Under the pieces are notes generated by a model. It had not been told where the DNA came from and did no database searches. It saw nothing but the letters and a program-made list of their open reading frames with translations. DNA of 34,522 nt, from assembly GCA_964464685.1 (NCBI GenBank), contig CAYXGV010000006.1, forward strand, positions 1 to 34,522, given 5' to 3'. Of this stretch, positions 9,034 to 16,116 are shown one piece after another; positions within the stretch are counted from its first letter, which is position 1, and every line of letters begins with the position of its first letter. The translations under genes and the position numbers were made by a program. This DNA is from JABIBU01 sp964464685 (GTDB taxonomy: Bacteria > Patescibacteriota > Patescibacteriia > Magasanikbacterales > UBA922).

Positions 9034-9621
9034 TTAAAGAGTCACAAATTCTGCTATTTTTCTGTCTGTTATAGTTTGATCAAGCCAAATAGTGATATTA
9101 CTTTCTACTTTTAGATCGGCCAATGATGCTTCAGCTCCGCGGGTATACATTGGGATACCAACCGGAATAAGTACTTTTACATCACCAAGACTATTGGCAC
9201 GCATCATCTCATTCATTTGTTCTCTCATATCACTATTGCCCATACCCTCACCTGGCCTACCGCCACCCGCACCCCTCATACCACCACCTGGCATTTGTCC
9301 ACCAGACCCTGCTACAAAATTATTTGTTGCACCAGTCTGTGTTTCTGCCCCTTCGGGTAAATTTGCTTTCATTTGTTCACGAATAGCCGTCATGTCTACC
9401 TGTGTAATGGTCACCTCATTGCCAACCATAGATTTTACAATACCCGTTATATCAGCTTCTCGATCAGGTCGATTATTCATCATTTGTGGTTGTCCACCAT
9501 TTTTGTTGTCTGTGACACCATTGGTGTCTGTATTTGTGGCTGTGTTACTGCAACCTGAAATAACCATTATCACCGCTATAACACCAAAAAACACCACCAA
9601 GGAGAGAAAGGTTTTTTTCAT
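9034..9621 (-). CDS. Lipoprotein of the MacAB-like operon, unknown function
   Basis: The 195-aa product starts with a lipoprotein signal (ISGC, Cys24). A low-complexity Asn/Thr/Asp linker follows, then a strand pattern ADITGIVKSMVGNEVTITQV (about 56-75), a Gly/Met/Arg-rich loop (about 108-130) and a C-terminal strand segment ending ITDRKIAEFVTL. The two strand segments together look like one small beta-barrel interrupted by the Gly/Met-rich loop, similar in style to the soluble domain of the gene at 3707-4450. The frame extends upstream to 9936, but that part lies antisense over rlmH; ATG 9621 gives the signal peptide. First gene of the exporter operon. Confidence 0.78.
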   Translation of the reverse strand: MKKTFLSLVVFFGVIAVIMVISGCSNTATNTDTNGVTDNKNGGQPQMMNNRPDREADITGIVKSMVGNEVTITQVDMTAIREQMKANLPEGAETQTGATNNFVAGSGGQMPGGGMRGAGGGRPGEGMGNSDMREQMNEMMRANSLGDVKVLIPVGIPMYTRGAEASLADLKVESNITIWLDQTITDRKIAEFVTL

Positions 9622-9659
9622 AAACAAAATATACTTAAAATTAGTAATAAACTTACTAT

Positions 9660-9690
9660 ATAATACGCAGAATATAGCATTTTCTTTCAA
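9660..9690 (-). promoter_or_regulatory. Weak candidate promoter of the exporter operon
   Basis: TTGAAA (9685-9690) with TATTAT (9660-9665) 19 bp downstream on the minus strand. The spacing is long. It sits back to back with the rlmH promoter (9694-9722). Confidence 0.35.
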
Positions 9691-9693
9691 GAA

Positions 9694-9722
9694 TTGACTA
9701 AGGTGCACAAAAAGACTAAAAT
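9694..9722 (+). promoter_or_regulatory. Promoter of rlmH giving a leaderless mRNA
   Basis: TTGACT (9694-9699), 17-bp spacer, TAAAAT (9717-9722). The predicted start is 9729-9731 and the ATG is at 9731, so the transcript would begin at or next to the start codon. Confidence 0.75.
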
Positions 9723-9730
9723 TAAGATAT

Positions 9731-10210
9731 ATGATAAATATAACAATCATCGCTCTAGGTAAATTAAAAGAATCATACTGGAAAGAAGCTGAAGCTGAAT
9801 ATATAAAACGGCTAACCCCAGAGGCCAAAATTGAAATTATAGAATTAAAGGAAGAATCTTTTGACGAAAAATCAAATAAAGAGGTAATCAAACAAAAAGA
9901 AGCAGAGAAAATAAAAAAAGCCCTGGAAAAAACCAAAGATTCTTATATTATTACTTTGGATAGTACAGGAAGTGAACTAACCTCCACCAAACTTGCCGAG
10001 CAAATCAGCAATATAACAATGAAACAATATAGCAATATTACCTTCATCGTGGGTGGACCTTTGGGATTGGACAAAAGCATCAAAGAAAAATCAAATCTTA
10101 TTTTCTCACTATCTCACCTCACTTTCCCCCACCAGATGGTCCGGACAATTTTACTTGAACAAATTTATCGCTCTATCATGATTTTGGGTGGGAGGAAATA
10201 CCACTATTAA
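9731..10210 (+). CDS. rlmH: 23S rRNA (pseudouridine-1915-N3)-methyltransferase RlmH
   Basis: The 159-aa protein spans the full SPOUT-fold family: N-terminal MINITIIALGKLKESYW, the SAM-binding knot FIVGGPLGLD (about 108-117), LSLSHLTFPHQMVRTILLEQIYRS and the invariant C-terminal tail ending YHY. It methylates the pseudouridine in helix 69 of 23S rRNA using S-adenosylmethionine, as a dimer acting on the assembled ribosome. It is monocistronic, divergent from the exporter operon, and its ATG coincides with the predicted transcription start. Confidence 0.97.
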   Translation: MINITIIALGKLKESYWKEAEAEYIKRLTPEAKIEIIELKEESFDEKSNKEVIKQKEAEKIKKALEKTKDSYIITLDSTGSELTSTKLAEQISNITMKQYSNITFIVGGPLGLDKSIKEKSNLIFSLSHLTFPHQMVRTILLEQIYRSIMILGGRKYHY

Positions 10211-10212
10211 AT

Positions 10213-10320
10213 TATTAATTTATAATATCTAATTTATAATATCTAATTTCTAAAAAATGTCTAAAGTCAAAATTAGACATTGATAATTTGATTAGAAATT
10301 AGTAATTAGTAATTTTTTAC
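10213..10320. repeat. AT-rich intergenic inverted repeat
   Basis: The stretch is built from repeats of TAATTTATAATATC and TAGTAATTAGTAATT, with CTAATTTCT/AGAAATTAG and TGTCTAA/TTAGACA arms. It has no coding potential and separates the convergent rlmH and Smr genes. Confidence 0.55.
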
Positions 10321-10330
10321 AAACTAAAAA

Positions 10331-10597
10331 TTACAATAAGACCAAGCAAGCTCCCCCTTCTTCCACCACATCCCCCACCAGAGGATGTTTTTGTAAATAT
10401 TGTAAAATTTCCCGACGCAAGACACCAGTTCCACCACCATAAATAATTCTACCCATATTTTGTTTATTTTTATAAATATCAAAAACAAAAGACTCAACTT
10501 TTTCTAAAGCTTCACTCGGATAAAGTCCATGCAAATCCAACACCGGAATATCAGCACCGATTTCCGCTGCAAAAATTTTGGCTTGTTTGTTATCCAT
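10331..10597 (-). CDS. Stand-alone Smr-domain protein
   Basis: The 88-aa protein is essentially one Smr (MutS2 C-terminal type) domain. It has the LDLHG motif (20-24), the helix that follows (SEALEKVESFV), and YGGGTGVLRREI (about 53-64), matching the HGxGxGxLR motif with the first His replaced by Tyr. Smr domains nick or bind branched DNA or RNA; stand-alone versions include RNA endonucleases. The precise role here is unknown. Upstream it is separated from purF by a terminator hairpin. Confidence 0.88.
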   Translation of the reverse strand: MDNKQAKIFAAEIGADIPVLDLHGLYPSEALEKVESFVFDIYKNKQNMGRIIYGGGTGVLRREILQYLQKHPLVGDVVEEGGACLVLL

Positions 10598-10634
10598 AAA
10601 TTTATTTTAAAAAAAATATATTTTAAAAAAGTTC

Positions 10635-10662
10635 AAGGCCGATCATCCAGATCGGCCTTTTT
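10635..10662. terminator. Intrinsic terminator between purF and the Smr gene
   Basis: AAGGCCGAT/ATCGGCCTT (9-bp stem, 7-nt loop) with T-rich sequence on both sides. It probably ends purF transcription (minus strand); the immediate T-tract is better on the plus strand. Confidence 0.75.
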
Positions 10663-10703
10663 GAGTTTAAAAGGAGCACCTATGTCTTATTTATTCCATT
10701 CCA

Positions 10704-12110
10704 CTAATGAAGCGACGTTGGGTATTGACCGCTGAAACAAGCTCGGCAAAAATGATTTGGATCTTGTCCAAATTTTTGCAAAGCCGAATCCAGCTCTTCC
10801 AACGAAATGAAATTCAACGAATCAACCTCCAAATGTCGTCTCATTTCTTCCACATTCATCTGTCCCGCCAACAAATGTTCGACTGTTGGTGTCGCGACTC
10901 CATAATAACAAGGGAATCTGGTTGGTGGAGAAGTAATGCGCAAATGAACCTCATTAGCTCCACCACTATTCCTCAACATTTTCACAATGTGTCGAGATGT
11001 TGTCCCTCGAACAATGGAATCGTCCACCAATACTACATTCCGTCCTTTTATCTCTGACTTAATCGGGTTAAGTTTGAGACGAACGGCATCATCACGAACC
11101 ATTTGACTGGGCAAAATAAATGTCCGGCCAACGTAGTGATTCCGCAAAAGTGTGAACTTAAACGGAACAGACCCACAGGCTTGAGCCAGACCCAACGCCG
11201 AAAAGTTACTGGAATCCGGCACAGGAGAAATGCAATCGGCTTGTTTCGGTATGGTTGGCGCGAGTAAAGCACCCAAAAACTCCCTAAAGAGATTCACTGG
11301 CACACCAAAACACACACTGTCCGGACGAGAGAAATAGATCAGTTCAAACACACATTGTTTGGGAATCTGGTTTGTTTTGATTTCCAAACTCTGCGGTTCT
11401 GCTCTGTCGGCAAAAACCAGGAGTTCCCCGGGTTTTACATCTCGAACGAATTCGCCACGCACCAAATCCAAGGCACAGGTCTCCGAAGCAACTACCCAAC
11501 CACTCGGTGTTTTGCCCAACACTAGCGGACGGATACCCAACGGATCTCGCCAAGCATATAACCGGCTATTATGAATAGCCACGGAGGCAAAAGAGCCTAC
11601 CACGCTACTCATAACTCTTTCCACCGCCTGTTCCATGCTTCCTGTTTCTTCCACAGCTTGAGCCAAAATTTTGGCAATGAGCTCACCATCATTTTGACTA
11701 CTCAAACGAATTCCTTGCTCTTTCAGTCGTTCTGACAACGACTTAAAGTGCGCCGGCGGGATGTCGCCATTACCCGCATAGGCCAAGCCCAACGGATAAA
11801 CCAAATGGGGTTGGGCATTGGACAAATCAGCTGGGCCGGCCGTCGCATAACGGTTGTGTCCAACCGCAAAATTCCCCACCAAATTGGCGCGAGTCCCAAC
11901 ATCAAAAATCTGACCTGCCGTACCCAATCCTTTGTGGTGGTATAAGATTCTGTCGTTACTACTGCCAGTGACCATACCACCAGAATCCTGACCGCGGTGA
12001 TTCAAGGCATGCAAACAATCTCGACATATTTGACAAGCCTCGCCACCAATGACTCCGACCACTGCACATTTCTCGCCAAATTGAACACCCTGATCAAATT
12101 GATGACTCAT
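10704..12110 (-). CDS. purF: Amidophosphoribosyltransferase PurF
   Basis: The 468-aa enzyme transfers the amide N of glutamine to PRPP, the first step of purine synthesis. A 14-residue propeptide precedes the catalytic Cys15 (CAVVGVIGG). The glutaminase half has GHNRYATAG and the phosphoribosyltransferase half has the PRPP loop VVLVDDSIVRGTTSR (about 359-373). Cys253, Cys401, Cys455 and Cys458 match the iron-sulfur ligands of the Bacillus-type enzyme. The usual HNG becomes GNG (113-115). By eye the gene is clearly richer in G+C than its neighbours, and its Shine-Dalgarno GGAGG (12117-12121), 6 nt before ATG, is unusual here. No other purine gene is in the window. Recent acquisition is likely. 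Confidence 0.94.
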   Translation of the reverse strand: MSHQFDQGVQFGEKCAVVGVIGGEACQICRDCLHALNHRGQDSGGMVTGSSNDRILYHHKGLGTAGQIFDVGTRANLVGNFAVGHNRYATAGPADLSNAQPHLVYPLGLAYAGNGDIPPAHFKSLSERLKEQGIRLSSQNDGELIAKILAQAVEETGSMEQAVERVMSSVVGSFASVAIHNSRLYAWRDPLGIRPLVLGKTPSGWVVASETCALDLVRGEFVRDVKPGELLVFADRAEPQSLEIKTNQIPKQCVFELIYFSRPDSVCFGVPVNLFREFLGALLAPTIPKQADCISPVPDSSNFSALGLAQACGSVPFKFTLLRNHYVGRTFILPSQMVRDDAVRLKLNPIKSEIKGRNVVLVDDSIVRGTTSRHIVKMLRNSGGANEVHLRITSPPTRFPCYYGVATPTVEHLLAGQMNVEEMRRHLEVDSLNFISLEELDSALQKFGQDPNHFCRACFSGQYPTSLH

Positions 12111-12173
12111 GTCCTACCTCCAATTGGTTCTAAGTTGTATTTTTTTCCCGACCTTTTTTCTTCGTCTATTTAT

Positions 12174-12201
12174 ATACTAGACTATTTAACAAAAAAGTCA
12201 A
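12174..12201 (-). promoter_or_regulatory. Candidate promoter of purF
   Basis: TTGACT (12196-12201), 16-bp spacer, TAGTAT (12174-12179) on the minus strand. Start predicted near 12167, giving a leader of about 57 nt with the Shine-Dalgarno. Confidence 0.55.
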
Positions 12202-12204
12202 ATA

Positions 12205-12234
12205 AAAATACAAGATATTTATTACTTGTATTTT
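12205..12234. repeat. Perfect inverted repeat ending exactly at the assembly gap
   Basis: AAAATACAAG and CTTGTATTTT are 10-bp arms around a 10-nt AT loop. The right arm ends on the last base before the N run. It may be a terminator or the start of a longer repeat that broke the assembly. Confidence 0.7.
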
Positions 12235-12334
12235 NNNNNNNNNNNNNNNNNNNNNNNNNNNNNNNNNNNNNNNNNNNNNNNNNNNNNNNNNNNNNNNNNN
12301 NNNNNNNNNNNNNNNNNNNNNNNNNNNNNNNNNN
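12235..12334. other. Assembly gap of 100 N
   Basis: Exactly 100 N, the usual placeholder for a gap of unknown size. The real distance between purF and pnp, and whether they are truly adjacent, cannot be read from the sequence. Confidence 0.99.
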
Positions 12335-12354
12335 AAATCAGTGAAATCAATGCT

Positions 12355-14787
12355 TTATTTAGACCTACCAAACAAACTAAACTTTTTCTTTGGCACATCT
12401 TCATCCTTTTTCAATTCAGGTCTTGGTGGAACAGTTGGTACTGGAGCAGATGATCTGTTTGAAGCTGAAGGATTATATGGAGCTCTTGGTGGACGAGGGC
12501 CGTCGTTTCTTCTGTTGTTTCCACCACTATTTCCTCTATAACCACCATTACCACCACGATTATTACCCCCCCTAAAACCACCGCTATTCCCACCAGTTCT
12601 TGGACCACGATCCATTGGTGGTCTATCAACATATCCTTCTGGTTTTTGTAACAATGCTTTGATTGAAAGATTTACTCTGCCCAAATTATCAATTTCTTTC
12701 ACTAATACTTTTACCACATCACCCAATTTCAAAACATCACCAGGTTTGTTGACTCGTTCAAAACTAATTTCTGAAACATGAACCAAACCGTCTTTACCTG
12801 GAATCAAATTTACAAAAGCACCAAAGTCTTCCAATCTTACTACCTTACCTTCAAAAATTTCACCGGCTTCAATTTCTCTAGTTAATTCCAAAATAATTTT
12901 CTTGGCTTTGGCCATAGCTTCGGCATCGTTTGATGTAATCATCACACGACCATCTTGTTCAATATCAATCGTCACTCCGGTTTCTTCGGTAATCTTCTTA
13001 ATAATTTTTCCACCAGGCCCAATAACATCACCAATTTTTTCTGGATCAATTTTAATTGTTTCAATACGAGGAGCATATTTTGAGAGCTCAGCTTTTGGTT
13101 CGGCAATTGTTTTTTTCATTACAGCCAAAATTTGCAAACGAGCTTCTTTGGATTGTTGTAAAGTTTTTTCTACTATTTCCCAGGTCAAACCAAAAGTTTT
13201 GGTATCCATTTGCATGGCAGTAATTCCATCGGCTGTACCAGTAATTTTGAAATCCATGCCACCCGGACCATCTTCTACATCTTGCAAGTCTGTTAGAATT
13301 TTCCAATCAGTAATATTACCCTTATCATCTGATTTTGATGATAAACCCATAGCCATACCAGCCACTGGTTTTTTAATTGGTACACCAGCAGCCATAAGAG
13401 ATAATGAAGAACCACAAGTTGAAGCCATAGAGCTAGAACCATTGGAACTTAATACTTCTGATACTACGCGAATTGCATAAGGAAAATCTTCTTCCGAAGG
13501 CAACATTGGTTCCAAAGCTCTTTCAGCCAAAGCACCATGACCAATTGCACGACGTCCCGGTCCACGCATAAATCCAGTTTCACCATAAGTATATGGACCA
13601 TCATTATAATGATGCATATATCTCTTTGTACCATCTTCTTCCATTGAATCAAGCGTTTGAACATCACCAGGCGCACCCAAAGTGACAACTGACAACACGT
13701 GAGTATCGCCACGTTGAAAAAAACCTGAACCATGAACACGAGGCAATAAATCAATCTCAGCATTCAAAGTACGGATGTCAGTCAATTTTCTACCGTCCAA
13801 ACGTTGTTCTTTTTCCAAAATTCTTTGACTAATAACATTTGATACAAACAATTTTACATCTTTCAAACCAGCTTTTTGTTCATCAGCGGTATAACCTTTG
13901 GCAGTCATTAATTCTACTAATTTTTCTTTGATACTATCAATCATTTTTGTTCGGTCATCTTTGGAAATTTTTGGAGAATTAAAAATCATAGTATCAACAT
14001 TGTCAGCCACAAACTTTTCACAAAAATTTCTAACCTCTTCTTCTTTTTTATCTTCTACACTACTCAAATCATCAGCCAATACAGGGACAGCATCTTTGGC
14101 TTTTCCAACCTCGGCTTGAACTTTTTTTATCAAATCAAGAGCTGGAGTCAATTGTTCACAACCCCATTTCATGGCCTTGAACATTGTCGCTTCATCTACT
14201 TCCGAAGCACCAGCCTCCACCATAACTAATTTTTCTGGAGTACCAGTTATTATCAAGTCAAGTTTGCCAGTATCGGCTTCTTGGGATGTAATATTGAGTT
14301 TGAATTCACCATTTTCATCAAGACCAATTCTAGCTCCAGCAATTGGACCATTCCAAGCAATTGGTGAAATTGCAATTGCACAAGAAGCTGCCAACATGGC
14401 AGTGATAGCCGCATCATTTTCTCCATCAATACACAAGGCTGTTAATACAAGCTGGACATCATTACGAACACGCTCGTCAAACAATGGTCTGACAGCTCTG
14501 TCCACCATTCGACCAGTCAAAATAGCTTCATCGGTTGGACGACCTTCGCGTTTTATAAAACGACTGCCTTTTATTTTTCCGGCAGCATAAAGTTTTTCCT
14601 CAAACTCTACCATTAGAGGAAAATAATCAATTCCATCTCGCACTTCTTTTGATTTAATTACTGTTGCGAGAATAACAGTATCACCATAGCGCACAGTACA
14701 ACTACCGTGTGCTTGAGGAACATACTTACCAGTTTCAATGGTAAGAGTTCGGCCACCCCACTCGGTGGACCAATTCTTTACTTCCAT
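12355..14787 (-). CDS. pnp: Polyribonucleotide nucleotidyltransferase (PNPase) with RGG-rich tail
   Basis: The 810-aa protein has two RNase PH domains (about 10-220 and 310-540), which degrade RNA 3' to 5' using phosphate, joined by an all-helical linker. A KH domain follows (about 555-615; IGDVIGPGGKIIKKITEETG), then an S1 domain (about 620-690; GEIFEGKVVRLEDFGAFVNL). After S1 there is a tail of roughly 110 residues rich in Gly, Arg, Asn and Pro (from about 700), much longer than the usual short PNPase tail, suggesting a disordered RNA-binding or partner-binding region. The order rpsO, NYN gene, pnp resembles the common rpsO-pnp neighbourhood. Confidence 0.97.
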   Translation of the reverse strand: MEVKNWSTEWGGRTLTIETGKYVPQAHGSCTVRYGDTVILATVIKSKEVRDGIDYFPLMVEFEEKLYAAGKIKGSRFIKREGRPTDEAILTGRMVDRAVRPLFDERVRNDVQLVLTALCIDGENDAAITAMLAASCAIAISPIAWNGPIAGARIGLDENGEFKLNITSQEADTGKLDLIITGTPEKLVMVEAGASEVDEATMFKAMKWGCEQLTPALDLIKKVQAEVGKAKDAVPVLADDLSSVEDKKEEEVRNFCEKFVADNVDTMIFNSPKISKDDRTKMIDSIKEKLVELMTAKGYTADEQKAGLKDVKLFVSNVISQRILEKEQRLDGRKLTDIRTLNAEIDLLPRVHGSGFFQRGDTHVLSVVTLGAPGDVQTLDSMEEDGTKRYMHHYNDGPYTYGETGFMRGPGRRAIGHGALAERALEPMLPSEEDFPYAIRVVSEVLSSNGSSSMASTCGSSLSLMAAGVPIKKPVAGMAMGLSSKSDDKGNITDWKILTDLQDVEDGPGGMDFKITGTADGITAMQMDTKTFGLTWEIVEKTLQQSKEARLQILAVMKKTIAEPKAELSKYAPRIETIKIDPEKIGDVIGPGGKIIKKITEETGVTIDIEQDGRVMITSNDAEAMAKAKKIILELTREIEAGEIFEGKVVRLEDFGAFVNLIPGKDGLVHVSEISFERVNKPGDVLKLGDVVKVLVKEIDNLGRVNLSIKALLQKPEGYVDRPPMDRGPRTGGNSGGFRGGNNRGGNGGYRGNSGGNNRRNDGPRPPRAPYNPSASNRSSAPVPTVPPRPELKKDEDVPKKKFSLFGRSK

Positions 14788-14887
14788 AAATTTTTCTTTT
14801 GTGGGTTGACCTAGAAGCGGTAGATCTGCGATGCACCTTGTACTCTTGTAGTACGGGGCCGAAGACCTAATAGTTTCCAGACCAACA
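14788..14887 (-). promoter_or_regulatory. Structured pnp leader (candidate)
   Basis: The roughly 100 nt before pnp contain a GTACT/AGTAC hairpin (14840-14854), two copies of AGGTC and complementary GTTG/CAAC ends. Known pnp genes autoregulate through a leader hairpin; whether this one does is inference. No Shine-Dalgarno is present. Confidence 0.35.
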
Positions 14888-14907
14888 CCTTTAATAAATT
14901 ATTTTTC

Positions 14908-14984
14908 CACGACACACTACCCACGCAACATGACACAATACGAATCGTACAATGTGGGTCGTGTTATGTGAGTCGTGTGTCGTG
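14908..14984. repeat. Long imperfect hairpin repeat between the NYN gene and pnp
   Basis: The ends CACGACACAC (14908-14917) and GTGTGTCGTG (14975-14984) are perfect 10-bp inverted repeats. The arms continue imperfectly for about 35 bp through words such as ACATGACACAAT. It is noncoding and resembles a REP-like element. Confidence 0.75.
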
Positions 14985-14990
14985 CTAATA

Positions 14991-15560
14991 TTACCTCTTC
15001 CTAACAGATTTCTTCAAATTATTCATCCTATTATCCCCAATCAAAAATCTCTCTTTCTCTTTTCCCAAATCAAGAAAACTGTCGGCTTGCTCAAGCAGTT
15101 TGTGAGATGAAGTATCACCAAAGGCTACTACTTCAACCTGCTTGCCAGTGGCTTGTAAATATTCTACCAAAGGCAAATAGTCACCATCGCCCGATACAAT
15201 CACTACGGCATCCAAACTTGGTGCCAAGCGAATGGCATCTACAGTCAAACCTACATCCCAATCAGCTTTTTTGAATCCGGAGGCATAGACTTGTAAATCC
15301 TTTTCTTGGGTTTCAATTCCTAGATTATACAAAGCATCAAAAAAAGGTTTTTCATCATTGCTTTCAGTCCGAACCACATAAGCAATCGCCCGAATCAATT
15401 TTCGGTCAGCCACCGCATCTTTGACAATGTTGCCAAAATTAACCTTCTGGCTATAAAGATTTTTGGCGCTATAATACAAATTTTGAACATCAATAAACAC
15501 CCCAACGCGCTGATCGGGGTGTTTTAGAGGATTTTTATTGTTCGGTTTTTTCTTGAACAT
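14991..15560 (-). CDS. NYN-domain (LabA/DUF88) putative ribonuclease
   Basis: The 189-aa protein is a PIN-like NYN domain. FIDVQNLYY (22-30) supplies the first acidic residue and Asn, DWDVGLTVDAI (about 95-105) the central acidic residues, and VIVSGDGDYLPLVEYL (about 114-129) the last acidic cluster. All expected metal-binding carboxylates appear present, so RNA cleavage is likely. Its ATG lies 26 nt inside the end of rpsO in another frame, so the two are co-transcribed and probably translationally coupled. With pnp next downstream, a role in RNA turnover is plausible. The C-terminus is basic (KKSVRKR). Confidence 0.9.
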   Translation of the reverse strand: MFKKKPNNKNPLKHPDQRVGVFIDVQNLYYSAKNLYSQKVNFGNIVKDAVADRKLIRAIAYVVRTESNDEKPFFDALYNLGIETQEKDLQVYASGFKKADWDVGLTVDAIRLAPSLDAVVIVSGDGDYLPLVEYLQATGKQVEVVAFGDTSSHKLLEQADSFLDLGKEKERFLIGDNRMNNLKKSVRKR

Positions 15561-15882
15561 CTTTTTCCAATAAACTTTCAGCTTCAGCCGATGCCTCGGC
15601 TCTTTCCAAGGCCTTGGCTGCTTTTAATTTAAGACTTTTAACTAACTCTTCGTAAGATTTGTTATTTTCTTTTTTCAAGAAACGCAATAATTTTCGTCTT
15701 TCCCCAACTTTTCGTAATAAACCACGACGAGATGAGTGGTCTTTGTGGTGAGCTTTCAAATGCTCAGCCAACTCCTTGATTTCCTCAGTCAAAATTGCAA
15801 TTTGAACCTCGGTAGAACCAGTATCACCTTCGTGAGTCTGGTATTTTTTAATTATGCGCTTCTTTTTGTTCTTATCCAACAT
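15535..15882 (-). CDS. rpsO: Ribosomal protein uS15 with a C-terminal extension
   Basis: The 115-aa protein has the S15 core: HEGDTGSTEVQIAILTEEI (17-35), LKAHHKDHSSRRGLLRKVGE and RRKLLRFLKK. It binds the central domain of 16S rRNA early in 30S assembly. The usual length is near 89 residues; here about 25 extra acidic and Ala-rich residues (AKALERAEASAEAESLLEKD) extend the C-terminus, and the DNA for the end of this tail also encodes the start of the NYN gene. It has a consensus promoter and a structured 5' UTR of about 84 nt. Confidence 0.97.
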   Translation of the reverse strand: MLDKNKKKRIIKKYQTHEGDTGSTEVQIAILTEEIKELAEHLKAHHKDHSSRRGLLRKVGERRKLLRFLKKENNKSYEELVKSLKLKAAKALERAEASAEAESLLEKDVQEKTEQ

Positions 15883-15966
15883 ATGTATTTATATGTATAA
15901 CAGGCCATAACGAGCCCTTCCGCCTGATTATGGTCCGCCCAGCCATTTAGGCTAGTTATTTAAGAC
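15883..15966 (-). promoter_or_regulatory. Structured rpsO leader, candidate S15 autoregulatory element
   Basis: On the minus strand the 5' UTR holds AGCC/GGCT (15941-15953) and CCATAA/TTATGG (15905-15933) stems enclosing a GC-rich segment GGCGGAAGGGC, in an otherwise AT-rich intergenic region. S15 represses its own mRNA through dissimilar leader structures in several bacteria, so this is a reasonable candidate. No Shine-Dalgarno is evident. Confidence 0.5.
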
Positions 15967-15972
15967 TCTACA

Positions 15973-16001
15973 ATTATATATTATTATGTGGGGTTTGTCA
16001 A
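15973..16001 (-). promoter_or_regulatory. Consensus promoter of rpsO
   Basis: TTGACA (15996-16001), 17-bp spacer, TATAAT (15973-15978) on the minus strand: a perfect sigma-70 consensus, with the start near 15966. The -35 box lies within a GGGGTT/AACCCC inverted repeat. It is divergent from the promoter at 16039-16067. Confidence 0.9.
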
Positions 16002-16038
16002 CCCCAACAACCCAATGTGGTGTAAAGATACCCACAAC

Positions 16039-16067
16039 TTGCCCCTCCACGCAAAAACCGCTATAAT
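16039..16067 (+). promoter_or_regulatory. Promoter of the gene at 16117
   Basis: TTGCCC (16039-16044), 17-bp spacer, TATAAT (16062-16067), preceded by AAAAACCGC. The rpiB promoter shares the same CCGCTATAAT context. Confidence 0.7.
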
Positions 16068-16116
16068 ACTTACAATATCTGAATATACAAAATTACATAA
16101 TGGACAAACACTCTAT

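Noticed and set aside
9622..9936. Upstream extension of the lipoprotein frame
   Set aside because: It is antisense to rlmH and would hide the lipoprotein signal peptide.
10682..10735. 17-codon plus-strand ORF (MSYLFHSTNEATLGIDR) with AAAGGAG upstream
   Set aside because: The Shine-Dalgarno-like sequence is good, but the ORF is tiny, largely antisense to the end of purF, has no promoter (a terminator precedes it) and no recognisable feature.
12902..14590. Long plus-strand frames opposite pnp (12902-13480, 14171-14590)
   Set aside because: They are shadows of the PNPase coding strand with no start signals or family features.
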